A stretch of DNA of 45,837 bases, taken from positions 1 to 45,837 of IMG/VR virus record IMGVR_UViG_3300042923_001807, one strand, 5' to 3'. Both the position numbers and the translations under genes were made by a program. Source of the stretch: a virus. The notes beneath the pieces are model-generated. The model did not search any database, had not been told where the DNA came from, and was given only the letters and a program-made list of their open reading frames with translations. Below, one piece after another: positions 16,738 through 24,052 of this stretch (positions within the stretch are counted from its first letter, which is position 1; each line of letters starts with the position of its first letter).

Positions 16738-16846
16738 TACTGCAAATAGCAGTATATAAAAATAAATACAAGTAAATGCAGTAAAAATTATTGACATACC
16801 ACAAAAAGCAGTATAATATATATTTAAAATACTGCAAAACGGGGTG
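16738..16846. promoter_or_regulatory. Four operator-like sites of the lysogeny switch
   Basis: The first site is a perfect palindrome TACTGC-AAATA-GCAGTA (16738-16754). Two variants keep the right half and 5-bp spacer: TACAAG-TAAAT-GCAGTA (16767-16783) and TACCAC-AAAAA-GCAGTA (16797-16813). A fourth has a full left half TACTGC (16830-16835) and a poor right half. Centres are about 29, 30 and 33 bp apart, near three helical turns, so the sites face the same side of the helix. They are the probable targets of the flanking XRE proteins. Confidence 0.75.
16791..16819 (+). promoter_or_regulatory. Rightward early promoter
   Basis: TTGACA (16791-16796) is followed by TATAAT at 16812-16817 (15-bp gap), or by TAATAT at 16814-16819 with a 17-bp gap. 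The third operator-like site (16797-16813) fills the spacer, so repressor binding would block RNA polymerase. It drives the early operon starting at 16863. Confidence 0.75.
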
Positions 16847-16862
16847 AAAGGAGAAGAATGGC

Positions 16863-17072
16863 TTGAGAGAGTTGTTAATAACGTTAAGAGGTGATAAGAA
16901 ACAAGAGGAAATTGCAATTCGTTTAGGAATTTCTCAGCAATACTTAAGCGAAATAGAGAGAAATGCTAAGAATCCAAGCATACGATTAATGAGAAAATTT
17001 CAGGAAGAGTATAAGCGAAGTATGATAGAACTATTTCCAGATATTTTTTTAGATTGCAATACCACGAAATGA
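16863..17072 (+). CDS. Cro-like small XRE regulator
   Basis: A 69-residue protein that is almost only an HTH domain: LRGDKKQEEIAIRLGISQQY then LSEIERNAKNPSIRLMRKF. It is the first gene of the rightward early operon, opposite the CI-like repressor, so a Cro role is likely. It starts at TTG 16863 with AAAGGAG 9 nt upstream; the nearby ATG at 16858 runs straight into a stop. Confidence 0.8.
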   Translation: MRELLITLRGDKKQEEIAIRLGISQQYLSEIERNAKNPSIRLMRKFQEEYKRSMIELFPDIFLDCNTTK

Positions 17073-17145
17073 GGTATAAAAATATGATTTAACTACAGGA
17101 GCCAATCGGTAGTGCTATAGATAATGAAGAGCAGAGGTGATAAAC

Positions 17146-17370
17146 ATGCCAAATCAAGTCCCGATTAAAAACAACATTCAAAAGTATAGAAAGCTTCGTG
17201 GAATCACCCAGGAAAACTTTGCCCAAGAATTAGGTGTCACAAGGGAATATCTATCCAAGCTTGAGAACCAAAGATACTGCGCAGGTACTGACTTGATGGA
17301 GAAGGTGTGCCGTCGGTTTGGGGTGGGGCTTGGGGAGATGTTTTATATCAGTGATGAGGGGCTGCGCTAA
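17146..17370 (+). CDS. XRE-family transcriptional regulator
   Basis: A 74-residue protein with one HTH: IQKYRKLRGITQENFAQELG then VTREYLSKLENQRY, followed by VCRRFGVGLGEMFYI. ATG 17146 is preferred, because AGAGGTGA (17133-17140) lies just before it and overlaps the in-frame GTG 17137. It is the second regulator of the early operon. It could be an antirepressor, or a second Cro-type protein. Confidence 0.8.
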   Translation: MPNQVPIKNNIQKYRKLRGITQENFAQELGVTREYLSKLENQRYCAGTDLMEKVCRRFGVGLGEMFYISDEGLR

Positions 17371-17467
17371 ACATAACTTTAATTAATCAAATAGGTCCTT
17401 AACGGATGCGACTAAAAGATACGAACACATTCACGTTTTAAAAAATAGTATGTATTGAGGTGATATC

Positions 17468-17659
17468 ATGGCACGAAAGAAGTTAACCGTAAGATCTTAC
17501 ATTGTAAGGGATGGGAAAAGGGAGTTGCTAACCAGCCTTCCTGAAGAAGAACAAAAGCAAATAGCGCAGGCTTTACAAGATAAGTTCATGTCTGCCTTAG
17601 GTTACGTGCCTGATGACACAGAAGACAAAGAAGATCTTCCTAAAGCTCAATACATATGA
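17468..17659 (+). CDS. Small early phage protein, unknown
   Basis: A 63-residue charged soluble protein (RDGKRELLTSLPEEEQKQIA), probably helical, with an acidic C-terminus. ATG 17468 follows GAGGTGATATC. No function is recognised. It resembles the small conserved proteins commonly seen after the regulators in clostridial prophages. Confidence 0.65.
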   Translation: MARKKLTVRSYIVRDGKRELLTSLPEEEQKQIAQALQDKFMSALGYVPDDTEDKEDLPKAQYI

Positions 17660-17745
17660 AAAGTGCTTCGTGCACTTTGTTTTATAAAGGATTTGTGGAC
17701 AAAGGTGTGGATTAAATAGATGCTTCATGAAAGCGAGGTGGGATT

Positions 17746-17904
17746 ATGGATTGTAGAAAAGTTTTAGAAAGTCAGGTAGACATTTTACAACAGGCACAAC
17801 AAAGATGTTTGAGTAACGGTTCACTTGACCTTGTTGCACCAATTGCAAAACAAATTTTAGAAATCACTATGCTGTTAGAAAGATATAAAGTTACTCCTTG
17901 CTAG
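17746..17904 (+). CDS. Small helical protein, unknown
   Basis: A 52-residue protein beginning MDCRKVLESQVDILQQAQQR, with a predicted helical hairpin around SNGSLDLVAP and a Cys near each end. GAGGTGGG precedes ATG 17746. Its helix-loop-helix size is reminiscent of Spo0E-type mini-proteins, but the SxxLD signature is not convincingly present, so it stays unknown. Confidence 0.6.
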   Translation: MDCRKVLESQVDILQQAQQRCLSNGSLDLVAPIAKQILEITMLLERYKVTPC

Positions 17905-18064
17905 GTGGTTCTGAGATCAACTTATATGCAGTATTGTAAATATCTTTAATGGGTTGCACTCTGAGCCAATCGCAAGAAACTTTTCCAGAAGCAACTCCAT
18001 CACCTACAGCTTTTATCCAGGATATAGTAATCTCAGTGGCTAATTCCTCATAAGTTTTAGGCAC
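17891..18064 (-). CDS. Candidate leftward small protein
   Basis: An open frame from GTG 18064 to TAA 17891 encodes 57 residues (starting MPKTYEELATEITISWIKAV). The composition looks like real protein (KTYEELATEIT, SWIKAVGDGVASG). The in-frame upstream stop leaves only GTG as a start, and the ribosome binding site is poor (AGTGGTGA, 4 nt away). It overlaps the tail of the rightward 52-residue gene by 14 nt. It is in the only sizeable gap of the early region. It may be a leftward cargo or regulatory gene. Confidence 0.45.
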   Translation of the reverse strand: MPKTYEELATEITISWIKAVGDGVASGKVSCDWLRVQPIKDIYNTAYKLISEPPSKE

Positions 18065-18170
18065 GTCTTCACCACTTTCTTATTTCATATTTCTACAAGA
18101 AAATGGTGAAACCTTTAAATAATAAGTCACAAATAACAAATAAAAATTTTGAGAAAGAGAGCTGAATAGG

Positions 18171-18341
18171 ATGGATAAGTATGTTGTTCAGAGGTTGCAG
18201 GAAGCTTTGGCAAGATGTAAAGCGGCTGTTCAAGAAGTAGCTAGTGAGAGTGATGATCCGACGCTTGCCTTAGGTCAAGAGCTTGGTGTGGCTATGGTCA
18301 TTGAGGAGATTGAGAACATCATCAATACATATATGGAATAA
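18171..18341 (+). CDS. Small acidic helical protein, unknown
   Basis: A 56-residue protein (MDKYVVQRLQEALARCKAAV at the start, EEIENIINTYME at the end), amphipathic and helical throughout. It starts at ATG 18171 with weak Shine-Dalgarno pairing (AGAGAGCTGAATAGG). Its N-terminal half resembles that of the 52-residue protein at 17746, so the two may be diverged paralogues. Function unknown. Confidence 0.6.
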   Translation: MDKYVVQRLQEALARCKAAVQEVASESDDPTLALGQELGVAMVIEEIENIINTYME

Positions 18342-18496
18342 AATGTATCTATTTTACACTAAGAAAGAAGAGGATGCTCCTGGTATAGCAGAAGCATCTA
18401 AAAGTGGTGAGATAAATTGATAAATGGATTTTAAGATGGGTTTGATTCCGAATGGATTTGTTGTGTTCATTATATAGCGAAAGGGCGTGGATTTAA

Positions 18497-18958
18497 ATGC
18501 ATACTTTACAGGAAAATATCTATCGTTCTGCTAGAAATCATGCAGGTTTGACAAGGGAAAAGGCAGCTGAACAGATCAATGTCAGCGTGAGGTCGCTGGC
18601 AGACTATGAAACGGGTAAAACTGTGCCTGGTGATGATATCGTCTGCTGTATGGTAGAGGTATATAAGGCAAATTGGCTTGGATATATGCATTTGCAGCAG
18701 TCTACAGAAGTAGGAAGAAGATATTTGCCATCATTACATATGGCCGACCTGTCCAGATCTGTGTTGAAGTTTCAAAAAGAGGTTGGGGATTTGAAATATG
18801 TGAATGAGGATTTGATAGAGATTGCCTGCGATGGCAAGGTGGATTACCAAGAGGAAGCACGCTGGAATGATATCACCAAGGAGGTTCATGAAGTGATCGG
18901 AGCTGCCATTTCATTGATCTATTCAAAGCAAGAAATAGGGATGGAGGTGTTGAGATGA
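18497..18958 (+). CDS. Phage XRE-type regulator with C-terminal extension
   Basis: A 153-residue protein. An HTH lies at about 4-60 (YRSARNHAGLTREKAAEQIN, VSVRSLADYETGKTVPGDDI). A second helical half contains DLIEIACDGKVDYQEEARWN, which resembles the regulatory-protein tail commonly seen in Firmicute prophages. It probably controls the following replication genes. ATG 18497 follows GCGAAAGGGCG. Its stop overlaps the next gene (ATGA at 18955). Confidence 0.8.
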   Translation: MHTLQENIYRSARNHAGLTREKAAEQINVSVRSLADYETGKTVPGDDIVCCMVEVYKANWLGYMHLQQSTEVGRRYLPSLHMADLSRSVLKFQKEVGDLKYVNEDLIEIACDGKVDYQEEARWNDITKEVHEVIGAAISLIYSKQEIGMEVLR

Positions 18959-19119
18959 AAAGAAATGCTTTTGAATGCATTACGGTTCAGGGGGCACAAG
19001 CACTATATCTAAGTATAGGAGCATTCTGTATCATTTATGATGGCCAAATGAAGGGTTATGGATATGAGTCAAAAAAGGGGACGACTCCCAGGTCGGGGGG
19101 ACCAAAGGAGTCGAGTTAA
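18955..19119 (+). CDS. Small phage protein, unknown
   Basis: A 54-residue protein coupled to the XRE gene through an ATGA overlap. The central segment GAQALYLSIGAFCIIYDGQM is moderately hydrophobic, and the Gly/Ser/Lys-rich tail is encoded by the hairpin at 19082-19113. No family is recognised. Confidence 0.55.
   Translation: MKRNAFECITVQGAQALYLSIGAFCIIYDGQMKGYGYESKKGTTPRSGGPKESS
19082..19113 (+). other. Two-tier hairpin inside the end of a small gene
   Basis: CGACTCC (19082-19088) pairs with GGAGTCG (19107-19113), and GGTC (19091-19094) pairs with GACC (19100-19103) inside it, so the RNA can form a GC-rich two-tier stem. No T run follows, so it is not a standard terminator. It could be an RNA processing or translation-control element, or a stem limiting read-through. 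Confidence 0.5.
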
Positions 19120-19199
19120 TGAGGTAACTTAGTGTTTCACATTAATAACCACATTGTAACACGCAAATTTCGACAGAACAAGACAAAAAAGGAGGCGCT

Positions 19200-19337
19200 A
19201 TGGAAAAAATATTGATTCCCCATATTGAACGTGGGCATATTTCACGGAAACATAAAAAACGCCTTCGTTTGGTAAAAGGCGTAATCTACTTAATGTTAGT
19301 ATGTGGTGTTGTATTGGGATTTATACATTTTCTTTGA
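19200..19337 (+). CDS. Single-pass membrane mini-protein
   Basis: A 45-residue protein with a strongly basic middle (SRKHKKRLRLVKG, about 15-27) followed by one membrane segment, VIYLMLVCGVVLGFIHFL. The N-in, basic-cytoplasmic layout is clear. AAGGAGG lies 7-8 nt before ATG 19200. Function unknown; it sits immediately before the replication gene. Confidence 0.65.
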   Translation: MEKILIPHIERGHISRKHKKRLRLVKGVIYLMLVCGVVLGFIHFL

Positions 19338-19357
19338 TGGATAGGGGGTGAGGACTA

Positions 19358-20344
19358 TTGGCTGGAAGCAAACATCTATTAAATAAAAAGCCGATTGTTG
19401 TGGATACGGATTTGGCAACCTGCTTCGGAGTGAATGAAGCCATTGTGATCCAGCAAGTGCACTACTGGTTGGAAGTCAACAAAGAGGCAGGCAAGAACTA
19501 CATAAATGATCGTCACTGGACATATAACACAATTGCAGATTGGCAGTCTCTGAACTTTCCTTTCTGGAGCTATGATACAGTAAAGCGGATTTTTAGCAAG
19601 CTTGAGAGCGAAGGAATACTCCTGGCAGACAATTTCAATGAGATGAAGAGGGACCGCACAAAGTGGTATTCCATCGATTATGAAAAACTTGATGAGTTGA
19701 TGGAGAAACATGATAACCAAAAGGCGAATTCGCCTAATGCATTAGGGCAATCTGCACCAATGTCATTAGGGCAAAATGCCCCATTGGATTGGGGCAATCT
19801 GCACCAACCGTTACCAGAGATTAACACAGAGATTACCAGAGAGATAAAAGATATACGTCCGACTTCCAAGAAGTCCGACGAATCTCAAGTAGATAAAAAA
19901 CATCCGCCAACTATTGTGGCCCTAACGGAGCTGCTGATCAGGAAGATCACCGACAACAATCCCCGGGCCAGTGTGCCCGAGAAGGGGACGAGTACCTATA
20001 GCAAATGGATTTCAGAGATGGAGAAGCTTCACAGGCTTGGTCCTATAGGTGGAGACAGCAGCAAGGGATACAGCATCGAGGAAATAAAGGGGTTGATCCT
20101 GTGGTGTCAGGAGGACTCCTTTTGGAAGAACAATATCCTGTCGGCAGGGAAGCTTCGGGAGAAGGTCGTGATGCTTGAGAACCAGATGAAAAAGCAGCAG
20201 AGTGATAAGGGTGTTCAGAAAAATAAACCGCCGAATCGCTTCCATAACTTTGAAGCGAAGACCTTTGAGTATACAAACGATGAGCTTGAAAATATGTTAA
20301 GGCACAGGCAAAAGAACCAATGGGGAAGGAGTGGGGAAGAATGA
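19358..20344 (+). CDS. Phage replisome organiser / replication protein
   Basis: A 328-residue protein. The N-terminal winged-helix region (about 10-115: VDTDLATCFGVNEAIVIQQV, HWTYNTIADWQSLNFPFWS, TVKRIFSKLESEGILL) is the familiar HTH of phage replication-initiation proteins. A Gln/Asn-rich linker (about 120-170) follows, then a C-terminal helical part containing KGYSIEEIKGLILW, DnaD-like in position. TTG 19358 has GGGGGTGAGG upstream. It presumably opens the phage origin and loads host helicase. No separate helicase or helicase-loader gene is visible nearby. Confidence 0.8.
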   Translation: MAGSKHLLNKKPIVVDTDLATCFGVNEAIVIQQVHYWLEVNKEAGKNYINDRHWTYNTIADWQSLNFPFWSYDTVKRIFSKLESEGILLADNFNEMKRDRTKWYSIDYEKLDELMEKHDNQKANSPNALGQSAPMSLGQNAPLDWGNLHQPLPEINTEITREIKDIRPTSKKSDESQVDKKHPPTIVALTELLIRKITDNNPRASVPEKGTSTYSKWISEMEKLHRLGPIGGDSSKGYSIEEIKGLILWCQEDSFWKNNILSAGKLREKVVMLENQMKKQQSDKGVQKNKPPNRFHNFEAKTFEYTNDELENMLRHRQKNQWGRSGEE

Positions 20345-20541
20345 CTGATCAAGTAAGACAATATTGTGTTCAAAGCATTATTAGATACCTAAATGGAGAT
20401 TTTGCAGAGTTTGATAGACTGGCAGCCATGGCGGAGGTTCACTATGAGCTGGAGGAAATGAAAAACCATTTGCACTTTCGGATCGGAGAGGTTATTCCAC
20501 AGAGAACCATTGAAATCATGTATATGAGGGCTGTGGCATAA
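20341..20541 (+). CDS. Small phage protein, unknown
   Basis: A 66-residue helical protein (VRQYCVQSIIRYLNGDFAEF) coupled to the replication gene by an ATGA overlap at 20341. An in-frame ATG at 20320 lies inside the previous gene and is less likely. Function unknown. Confidence 0.65.
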   Translation: MTDQVRQYCVQSIIRYLNGDFAEFDRLAAMAEVHYELEEMKNHLHFRIGEVIPQRTIEIMYMRAVA

Positions 20542-20554
20542 AGGGGGAACGGTT

Positions 20555-21196
20555 ATGAGTTTTGCATGTTGTGGCTCCTATCGCCAGTGCAGCAGAGAAG
20601 GGATGTGTGTCAGTACCCATGACCACAGAGACGAATGTGATTATCGAAGGAAACTGGCAAAGGGTTTGAATTTCTTTAAGGGGAAAGACCTTTATATTGA
20701 GATCAGTGGAAGAATGTTTCACATCGGAAAGAGGAGTGATTATCACAGGGATACTCGGTCTTTAAATCAGCAAGAGCGGGAAGAGTTGAAACAGCAGTTC
20801 AAGGATGACAGTGTCATATGGCATGAGGGCATGCTCCTTGAAAAATGCGTGGATGAAAAGGTAAGTGACACAGATCGGGCCGTATGCAGGGTGTTTGTTT
20901 CTATAAGGCAGGAGAAATATAACATTCACAACTACAACAGCAGAGCAGTGACTGAAAAAACCGCTTTTATGATTAGGGACTTTCTAAGGAAATATGGTAT
21001 AGGAGCTGCAGTTGAGTACGTGGGTACCAAGGTTTCTAAGGTGGTAGTTAAGGCAGAAACTACACAAGTGAAAACTGAGCAGAAGATACCGGAAACTAGA
21101 AAGAAGATCGAAGTTCGCATTGATCCAAAGGCAGAGCCGATCATTGGCAAGCAAATCTCTTTTGACGAATTTCTGAGTGGGATGATGGTGAGTTAG
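20555..21196 (+). CDS. Cys-rich phage protein, unknown
   Basis: A 213-residue protein. The N-terminal CCGSYRQCSREGMCVS...ECDY (5-29) spaces its Cys and His residues like a metal-binding module, a pattern I have seen in many Firmicute prophage proteins of unknown function. The middle is charged and mixed, and the C-terminal 45 residues are Lys/Thr-rich ending in QISFDEFLSGMM. ATG 20555 follows AAAGGGGGAAC. It lies in the replication region, so a DNA-metabolism role is possible. Confidence 0.7.
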   Translation: MSFACCGSYRQCSREGMCVSTHDHRDECDYRRKLAKGLNFFKGKDLYIEISGRMFHIGKRSDYHRDTRSLNQQEREELKQQFKDDSVIWHEGMLLEKCVDEKVSDTDRAVCRVFVSIRQEKYNIHNYNSRAVTEKTAFMIRDFLRKYGIGAAVEYVGTKVSKVVVKAETTQVKTEQKIPETRKKIEVRIDPKAEPIIGKQISFDEFLSGMMVS

Positions 21197-21208
21197 GAGG
21201 AATGTGAT

Positions 21209-21346
21209 TTGAAAAAAGATTGGGATTTTATCAGGTACATGCAAAAGTGCAGTAAGCTTCAGAAAAAAGAAGATAAGTGTTTCTGCAGTTTTACTAAAGG
21301 AACATGTTGCAAAGAAGGATGCCATTTTTACAGCGGGAGCAAATAG
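21209..21346 (+). CDS. Cys-rich mini-protein
   Basis: A 45-residue protein with six Cys and one His in the last 32 residues (KCSKL, KCFCSF, TCCKEGCHFY), likely binding zinc. The start is TTG 21209 with GGAGG 8 nt upstream. It is the last gene of the early operon. Confidence 0.6.
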   Translation: MKKDWDFIRYMQKCSKLQKKEDKCFCSFTKGTCCKEGCHFYSGSK

Positions 21347-21385
21347 CAGGGGGACTTTATTCAATGGAGCTCAAAAAACACAATA

Positions 21386-21405
21386 GGCTCTCATCGCTGA
21401 GAGCC
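21386..21405. other. 8-bp hairpin, possible weak terminator
   Basis: GGCTCTCA (21386-21393) and TGAGAGCC (21398-21405) form a perfect stem with a 4-nt loop, 40 nt after the Cys-rich gene. No clear T run follows, so termination efficiency is doubtful. The remaining sequence to 21512 shows no gene. Confidence 0.5.
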
Positions 21406-21512
21406 ATATATAAATAAGGAGGGAACCTTATAAATCAATTATAAGACTCCATTGTGAAAAAGGTGTGAACTATGTGTGAATAAATGGTTAAGTTTTCGTA
21501 GTAAATTGTAAA

Positions 21513-21764
21513 TTAGCGAAGATTATCAGGTATATAAAAAAGATACATATACGCCCAAAACACGGGACTTGCGAAAGGTGATGAATCGGCTTTAAAAATG
21601 ATAACAAAGCTTGTGATTAACACCATAGCAATAAGTATTATTCTGTATTTGATAATTCCCAAAATTCCAACTAACCAAGCTTTGTAATTCAAGATCTTAT
21701 TCAATGAATAAAGTACTGAAAAATAGAACCATGGAGGAAAAATTAAGTATATCAACGTTTCCAT
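21513..21764 (-). CDS. Small membrane protein, unknown (cargo)
   Basis: An 83-residue protein with three hydrophobic stretches, at about 4-20, 28-58 and 66-79, so two or three membrane passes. It starts at ATG 21764 with AAAGGA upstream. It reads against the phage operons, which marks it as a cargo (moron) gene. No family recognised. Confidence 0.6.
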   Translation of the reverse strand: METLIYLIFPPWFYFSVLYSLNKILNYKAWLVGILGIIKYRIILIAMVLITSFVIIFKADSSPFASPVFWAYMYLFYIPDNLR

Positions 21765-21929
21765 AAAGAAATTATCCTTTCTAAATTAATCTAGGATAAT
21801 TATAACAGCTATATACAGAAATTTCCATGATGCAAAATATAAACTCTAGATTTTTGGTAGTAAAGTTGTATTTAAAGAAGTTGAGCTAATGAAAAAAAGA
21901 AAAATTATATCATCAGAATTTCTTTATGT

Positions 21930-21959
21930 AACTAGAGCACTTTGTAAACTGCTCTAGTT
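21930..21959. terminator. Candidate hairpin terminator
   Basis: AACTAGAGCA (21930-21939) and TGCTCTAGTT (21950-21959) form a 10-bp stem with a 10-nt loop, 24 nt beyond the stop of the leftward YmaF-family gene. The T-rich tail is weak. Confidence 0.5.
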
Positions 21960-21983
21960 TGGGAGTAACTTGTTAATAAAATG

Positions 21984-22346
21984 TTAACTGATAGGGTCTT
22001 CTATGAGAGTAGCAAAAACTGCTTGATGTGAATGACCAAGATCAATTGTAGTTAGCGTTTCTACAAAATGGACGTGTTTTCCACCGCCTACTGGAATTGC
22101 TGGTCCAGTTTCGCCACCGATTTCATGAAGATGTCCAATAGCAAAATCAGTATTTGTTAGAAAAGCATGTTTGTGATTGCCACCTGGAAGTGGAATAACC
22201 TCACTTGTGACACCTGCAAAACGATGATTGTGTATGATTTGTCCAGCAAGGCGTGTACTACCTAAAAATTCATGAACGTGAGTTTGAGCAGTGGCAATAT
22301 TGCGTTTTTCATCATGCTCTGGCGTAAATTTGACTTTAACATCCAT
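21984..22346 (-). CDS. YmaF-family His-rich protein
   Basis: A 120-residue protein with the YmaF repeat pattern: THVHEFLGSTRLAG, HNHRFAGVTSEVIP, HKHAF...HLHEIGGETGPAIP, GGGKHVHFVETLTT, DLGHSHQ and the terminal FATLIEDPI. The regularly spaced His pairs suggest metal binding. The function of the family is not established to my knowledge. ATG 22346 is preferred over TTG 22379, because AAGGAG lies between them about 11 nt before the ATG. It reads leftward, against the phage transcription. This family is usually chromosomal in spore-forming Firmicutes, so it is probably cargo picked up from a host. Confidence 0.85.
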   Translation of the reverse strand: MDVKVKFTPEHDEKRNIATAQTHVHEFLGSTRLAGQIIHNHRFAGVTSEVIPLPGGNHKHAFLTNTDFAIGHLHEIGGETGPAIPVGGGKHVHFVETLTTIDLGHSHQAVFATLIEDPIS

Positions 22347-22555
22347 AAAAGTTTCCAACTCCTTAACAGAATATTGCAAATATAGCTGAAGTTTAGAAAG
22401 TTACTCCCGCTCCATCTATTTGCAATACATATTATTAATTACTTGTCCAAAATGTGATGTTAAGTTATATAAATACCACTAAGTGCAGTAATGCTCACAT
22501 ATGAGTTAAAAAGGATGTATTAAATATTCAAAGAATGATTGAAGGAGGTATAGAC

Positions 22556-22906
22556 ATGTTTATGATTGACCTAGCAGAGAATTATGCAGCACTTTGGATA
22601 GCAATTCAATATGGATTTGAAAACGCAGAGACTTCTTTTAGATATTTGGATAATGCACTTGAAGATCCATTCAGAAGGAGAACGAAAAGTAGAAGGATTT
22701 ATGATGGGGAAACAAAAACGACTGCAAGAGATCGTAACCTAACAGCGGATGATGTTAGAAATATGATGAGGTTAAGGGAAGAGCGAGTTACCTATAAAGA
22801 TATTGGGATGATGTATGGAATGACAGATCAAGCAGTGTATCAGCAGATTAAGCGGTTTAAAAATGGTTCAAATGTAAGTAGGTCTAAGAAGGGAATTATA
22901 AACTGA
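22556..22906 (+). CDS. HTH-containing phage protein
   Basis: A 116-residue protein. The C-terminal half contains LTADDVRNMMRLREERVTYK then DIGMMYGMTDQAVYQQIKRF, a clear helix-turn-helix of the sigma-region-4 or resolvase type. AAGGAGG (22543-22549) precedes ATG 22556, so an in-frame ATG at 22535 is rejected. It likely regulates nearby genes; the target is unknown. Confidence 0.7.
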   Translation: MFMIDLAENYAALWIAIQYGFENAETSFRYLDNALEDPFRRRTKSRRIYDGETKTTARDRNLTADDVRNMMRLREERVTYKDIGMMYGMTDQAVYQQIKRFKNGSNVSRSKKGIIN

Positions 22907-22920
22907 TGAGGTGCTAAAAC

Positions 22921-23064
22921 ATGGAAGAAGATATAAGAGAACTACTAGATACTATATGTCAGATGGCAGAGTATACTGAATGCGATTTAGCATTCATTGA
23001 GAATATTGCAAATAAGTATGGATTTACTATTGACGAAGACTTTAAGGTTATTTCGCTAAAATAA
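22921..23064 (+). CDS. Small acidic protein, unknown
   Basis: A 47-residue protein (ELLDTICQMAEYTECDLAFI) ending in ISLK. GATGAGGTG precedes ATG 22921, and the gene follows the HTH gene after 14 nt, so the two form a pair. Function unknown. Confidence 0.6.
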   Translation: MEEDIRELLDTICQMAEYTECDLAFIENIANKYGFTIDEDFKVISLK

Positions 23065-23126
23065 GATTTTACGAAAAAATCTTTATTTATAATGTTTACT
23101 TATTTCTCAGAAGAAAGCAAAGAGAA

Positions 23127-23157
23127 AGCGAGCAGATACTTGAAGCATTTGCTCGCT
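23127..23157 (-). terminator. Leftward terminator
   Basis: AGCGAGCA (23127-23134) and TGCTCGCT (23150-23157) pair across a 15-nt loop. Read leftward a T-rich stretch (TTTCTCTTTGC) follows. It lies 21 nt beyond the stop of the 89-residue leftward gene. Confidence 0.65.
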
Positions 23158-23178
23158 AGGGATTCTTTAGTATGAAAA

Positions 23179-23448
23179 TTATGCAGTGAGAGGTCCAAAT
23201 GCAGCAATATCTCGTGCATCGATGGATATTAGAGTTCCTACTGGAATTGATCCAAAGGCTTCAGTCAATATAATTCTAATGAATGGAATTGGACCTTGGG
23301 ATTCACAAGATACTACTCTACCAATTAAAGTGTTGGGACTTCCACCTTCAAGCACAAATGCTCCTACTTCACCAACTGTTAAACCACCTTGTGCTAAGGT
23401 TTGACAGGTATCAGGTAGAACCTGATTAACAGAAATTTCATTTGACAT
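23179..23448 (-). CDS. Small beta-rich protein, unknown (cargo)
   Basis: An 89-residue protein, Gly- and hydrophobic-rich and probably beta-structured: QGGLTVGEVGAFVLEGG, IGRVVSCESQGPIPFIRIIL, FGSIPVGTLISIDARDIAAF. No signal peptide or transmembrane helix. ATG 23448 has GGAGGG 6 nt upstream; an in-frame ATG at 23481 is rejected. Not recognised. It is leftward cargo in the same block as the YmaF-family gene and could have a related, host-derived role. Confidence 0.6.
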   Translation of the reverse strand: MSNEISVNQVLPDTCQTLAQGGLTVGEVGAFVLEGGSPNTLIGRVVSCESQGPIPFIRIILTEAFGSIPVGTLISIDARDIAAFGPLTA

Positions 23449-23487
23449 AAATTTCCCTCCAATCATGATATTTTGAGACAATGCTTA

Positions 23488-23523
23488 ATGCAAAGAACTA
23501 TGCATAGAACCATGCATAGAACC
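23488..23523. repeat. Three tandem 12-bp repeats
   Basis: ATGCAAAGAACT (23488-23499), ATGCATAGAACC (23500-23511) and ATGCATAGAACC (23512-23523) are head to tail. They lie about 40-75 bp upstream of the leftward 89-residue gene, where a promoter or operator is expected. Confidence 0.75.
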
Positions 23524-23592
23524 TTGTCCCAGTCCATAGTATTCATATCAATGGTTGGATGTTACAAAATAATTAAATTGAGGCTTAGCGAA

Positions 23593-23622
23593 CAAAAAAA
23601 CTACCCTGAAAATAAGGGTAGT
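23593..23622 (-). terminator. Leftward rho-independent terminator
   Basis: ACTACCCT (23600-23607) pairs with AGGGTAGT (23615-23622). Read leftward the stem is followed by seven Ts (complement of 23593-23599). It would end the transcript of the leftward 63-residue gene. Confidence 0.85.
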
Positions 23623-23748
23623 CAATTAAGGAGTGGATTTCGGGGTGAATATAACATGCTCAGGACCATGTCCTAGTACATACTATTCGCAGGCACCGGA
23701 CAAAGTTACTAAATTTTCATTTAAGCTAGATAAGCTAGCCCAAATGGG

Positions 23749-23940
23749 CTATAGAGATTCTTCTAACATTTTAACAAATGATGATAATGTTATAGTTTTT
23801 TCAAAGTTTTTTTTATCATGAACATCTTGTAAAAGAACTACAATTTCATTAGAATCTTTGAAATTAGAGCGTACATCAACATCGGTAGTTCTCTTTAAAA
23901 TGGCAGAAGCTAATAGAACTGCTTGCTCTCTTTTATCCAT
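23749..23940 (-). CDS. Small soluble protein, unknown
   Basis: A 63-residue protein beginning MDKREQAVLLASAILKRTTD and ending SFVKMLEESL. ATG 23940 has an excellent TAAGGAGGTGAT ribosome binding site, which settles strand and start against a rightward frame overlapping its end. A strong terminator lies downstream. Function unknown; single-gene leftward cargo unit. Confidence 0.65.
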   Translation of the reverse strand: MDKREQAVLLASAILKRTTDVDVRSNFKDSNEIVVLLQDVHDKKNFEKTITLSSFVKMLEESL

Positions 23941-24052
23941 AGAATCACCTCCTTAAAGGTTAATTCAATATTAAGGATGGAAATTCCTGTTAAAACACAA
24001 GTAAATAGCACTAAATATAAGTTATAAGAGATTCGAAAGGAAGGATTATTAC

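Noticed and set aside
23633-23821. Rightward frame overlapping the leftward 63-residue gene
   Set aside because: It has a plausible start region, but its second half is antisense to a gene with an excellent TAAGGAGGTGAT ribosome binding site, and it ends in low-complexity FFLS. Left uncalled.
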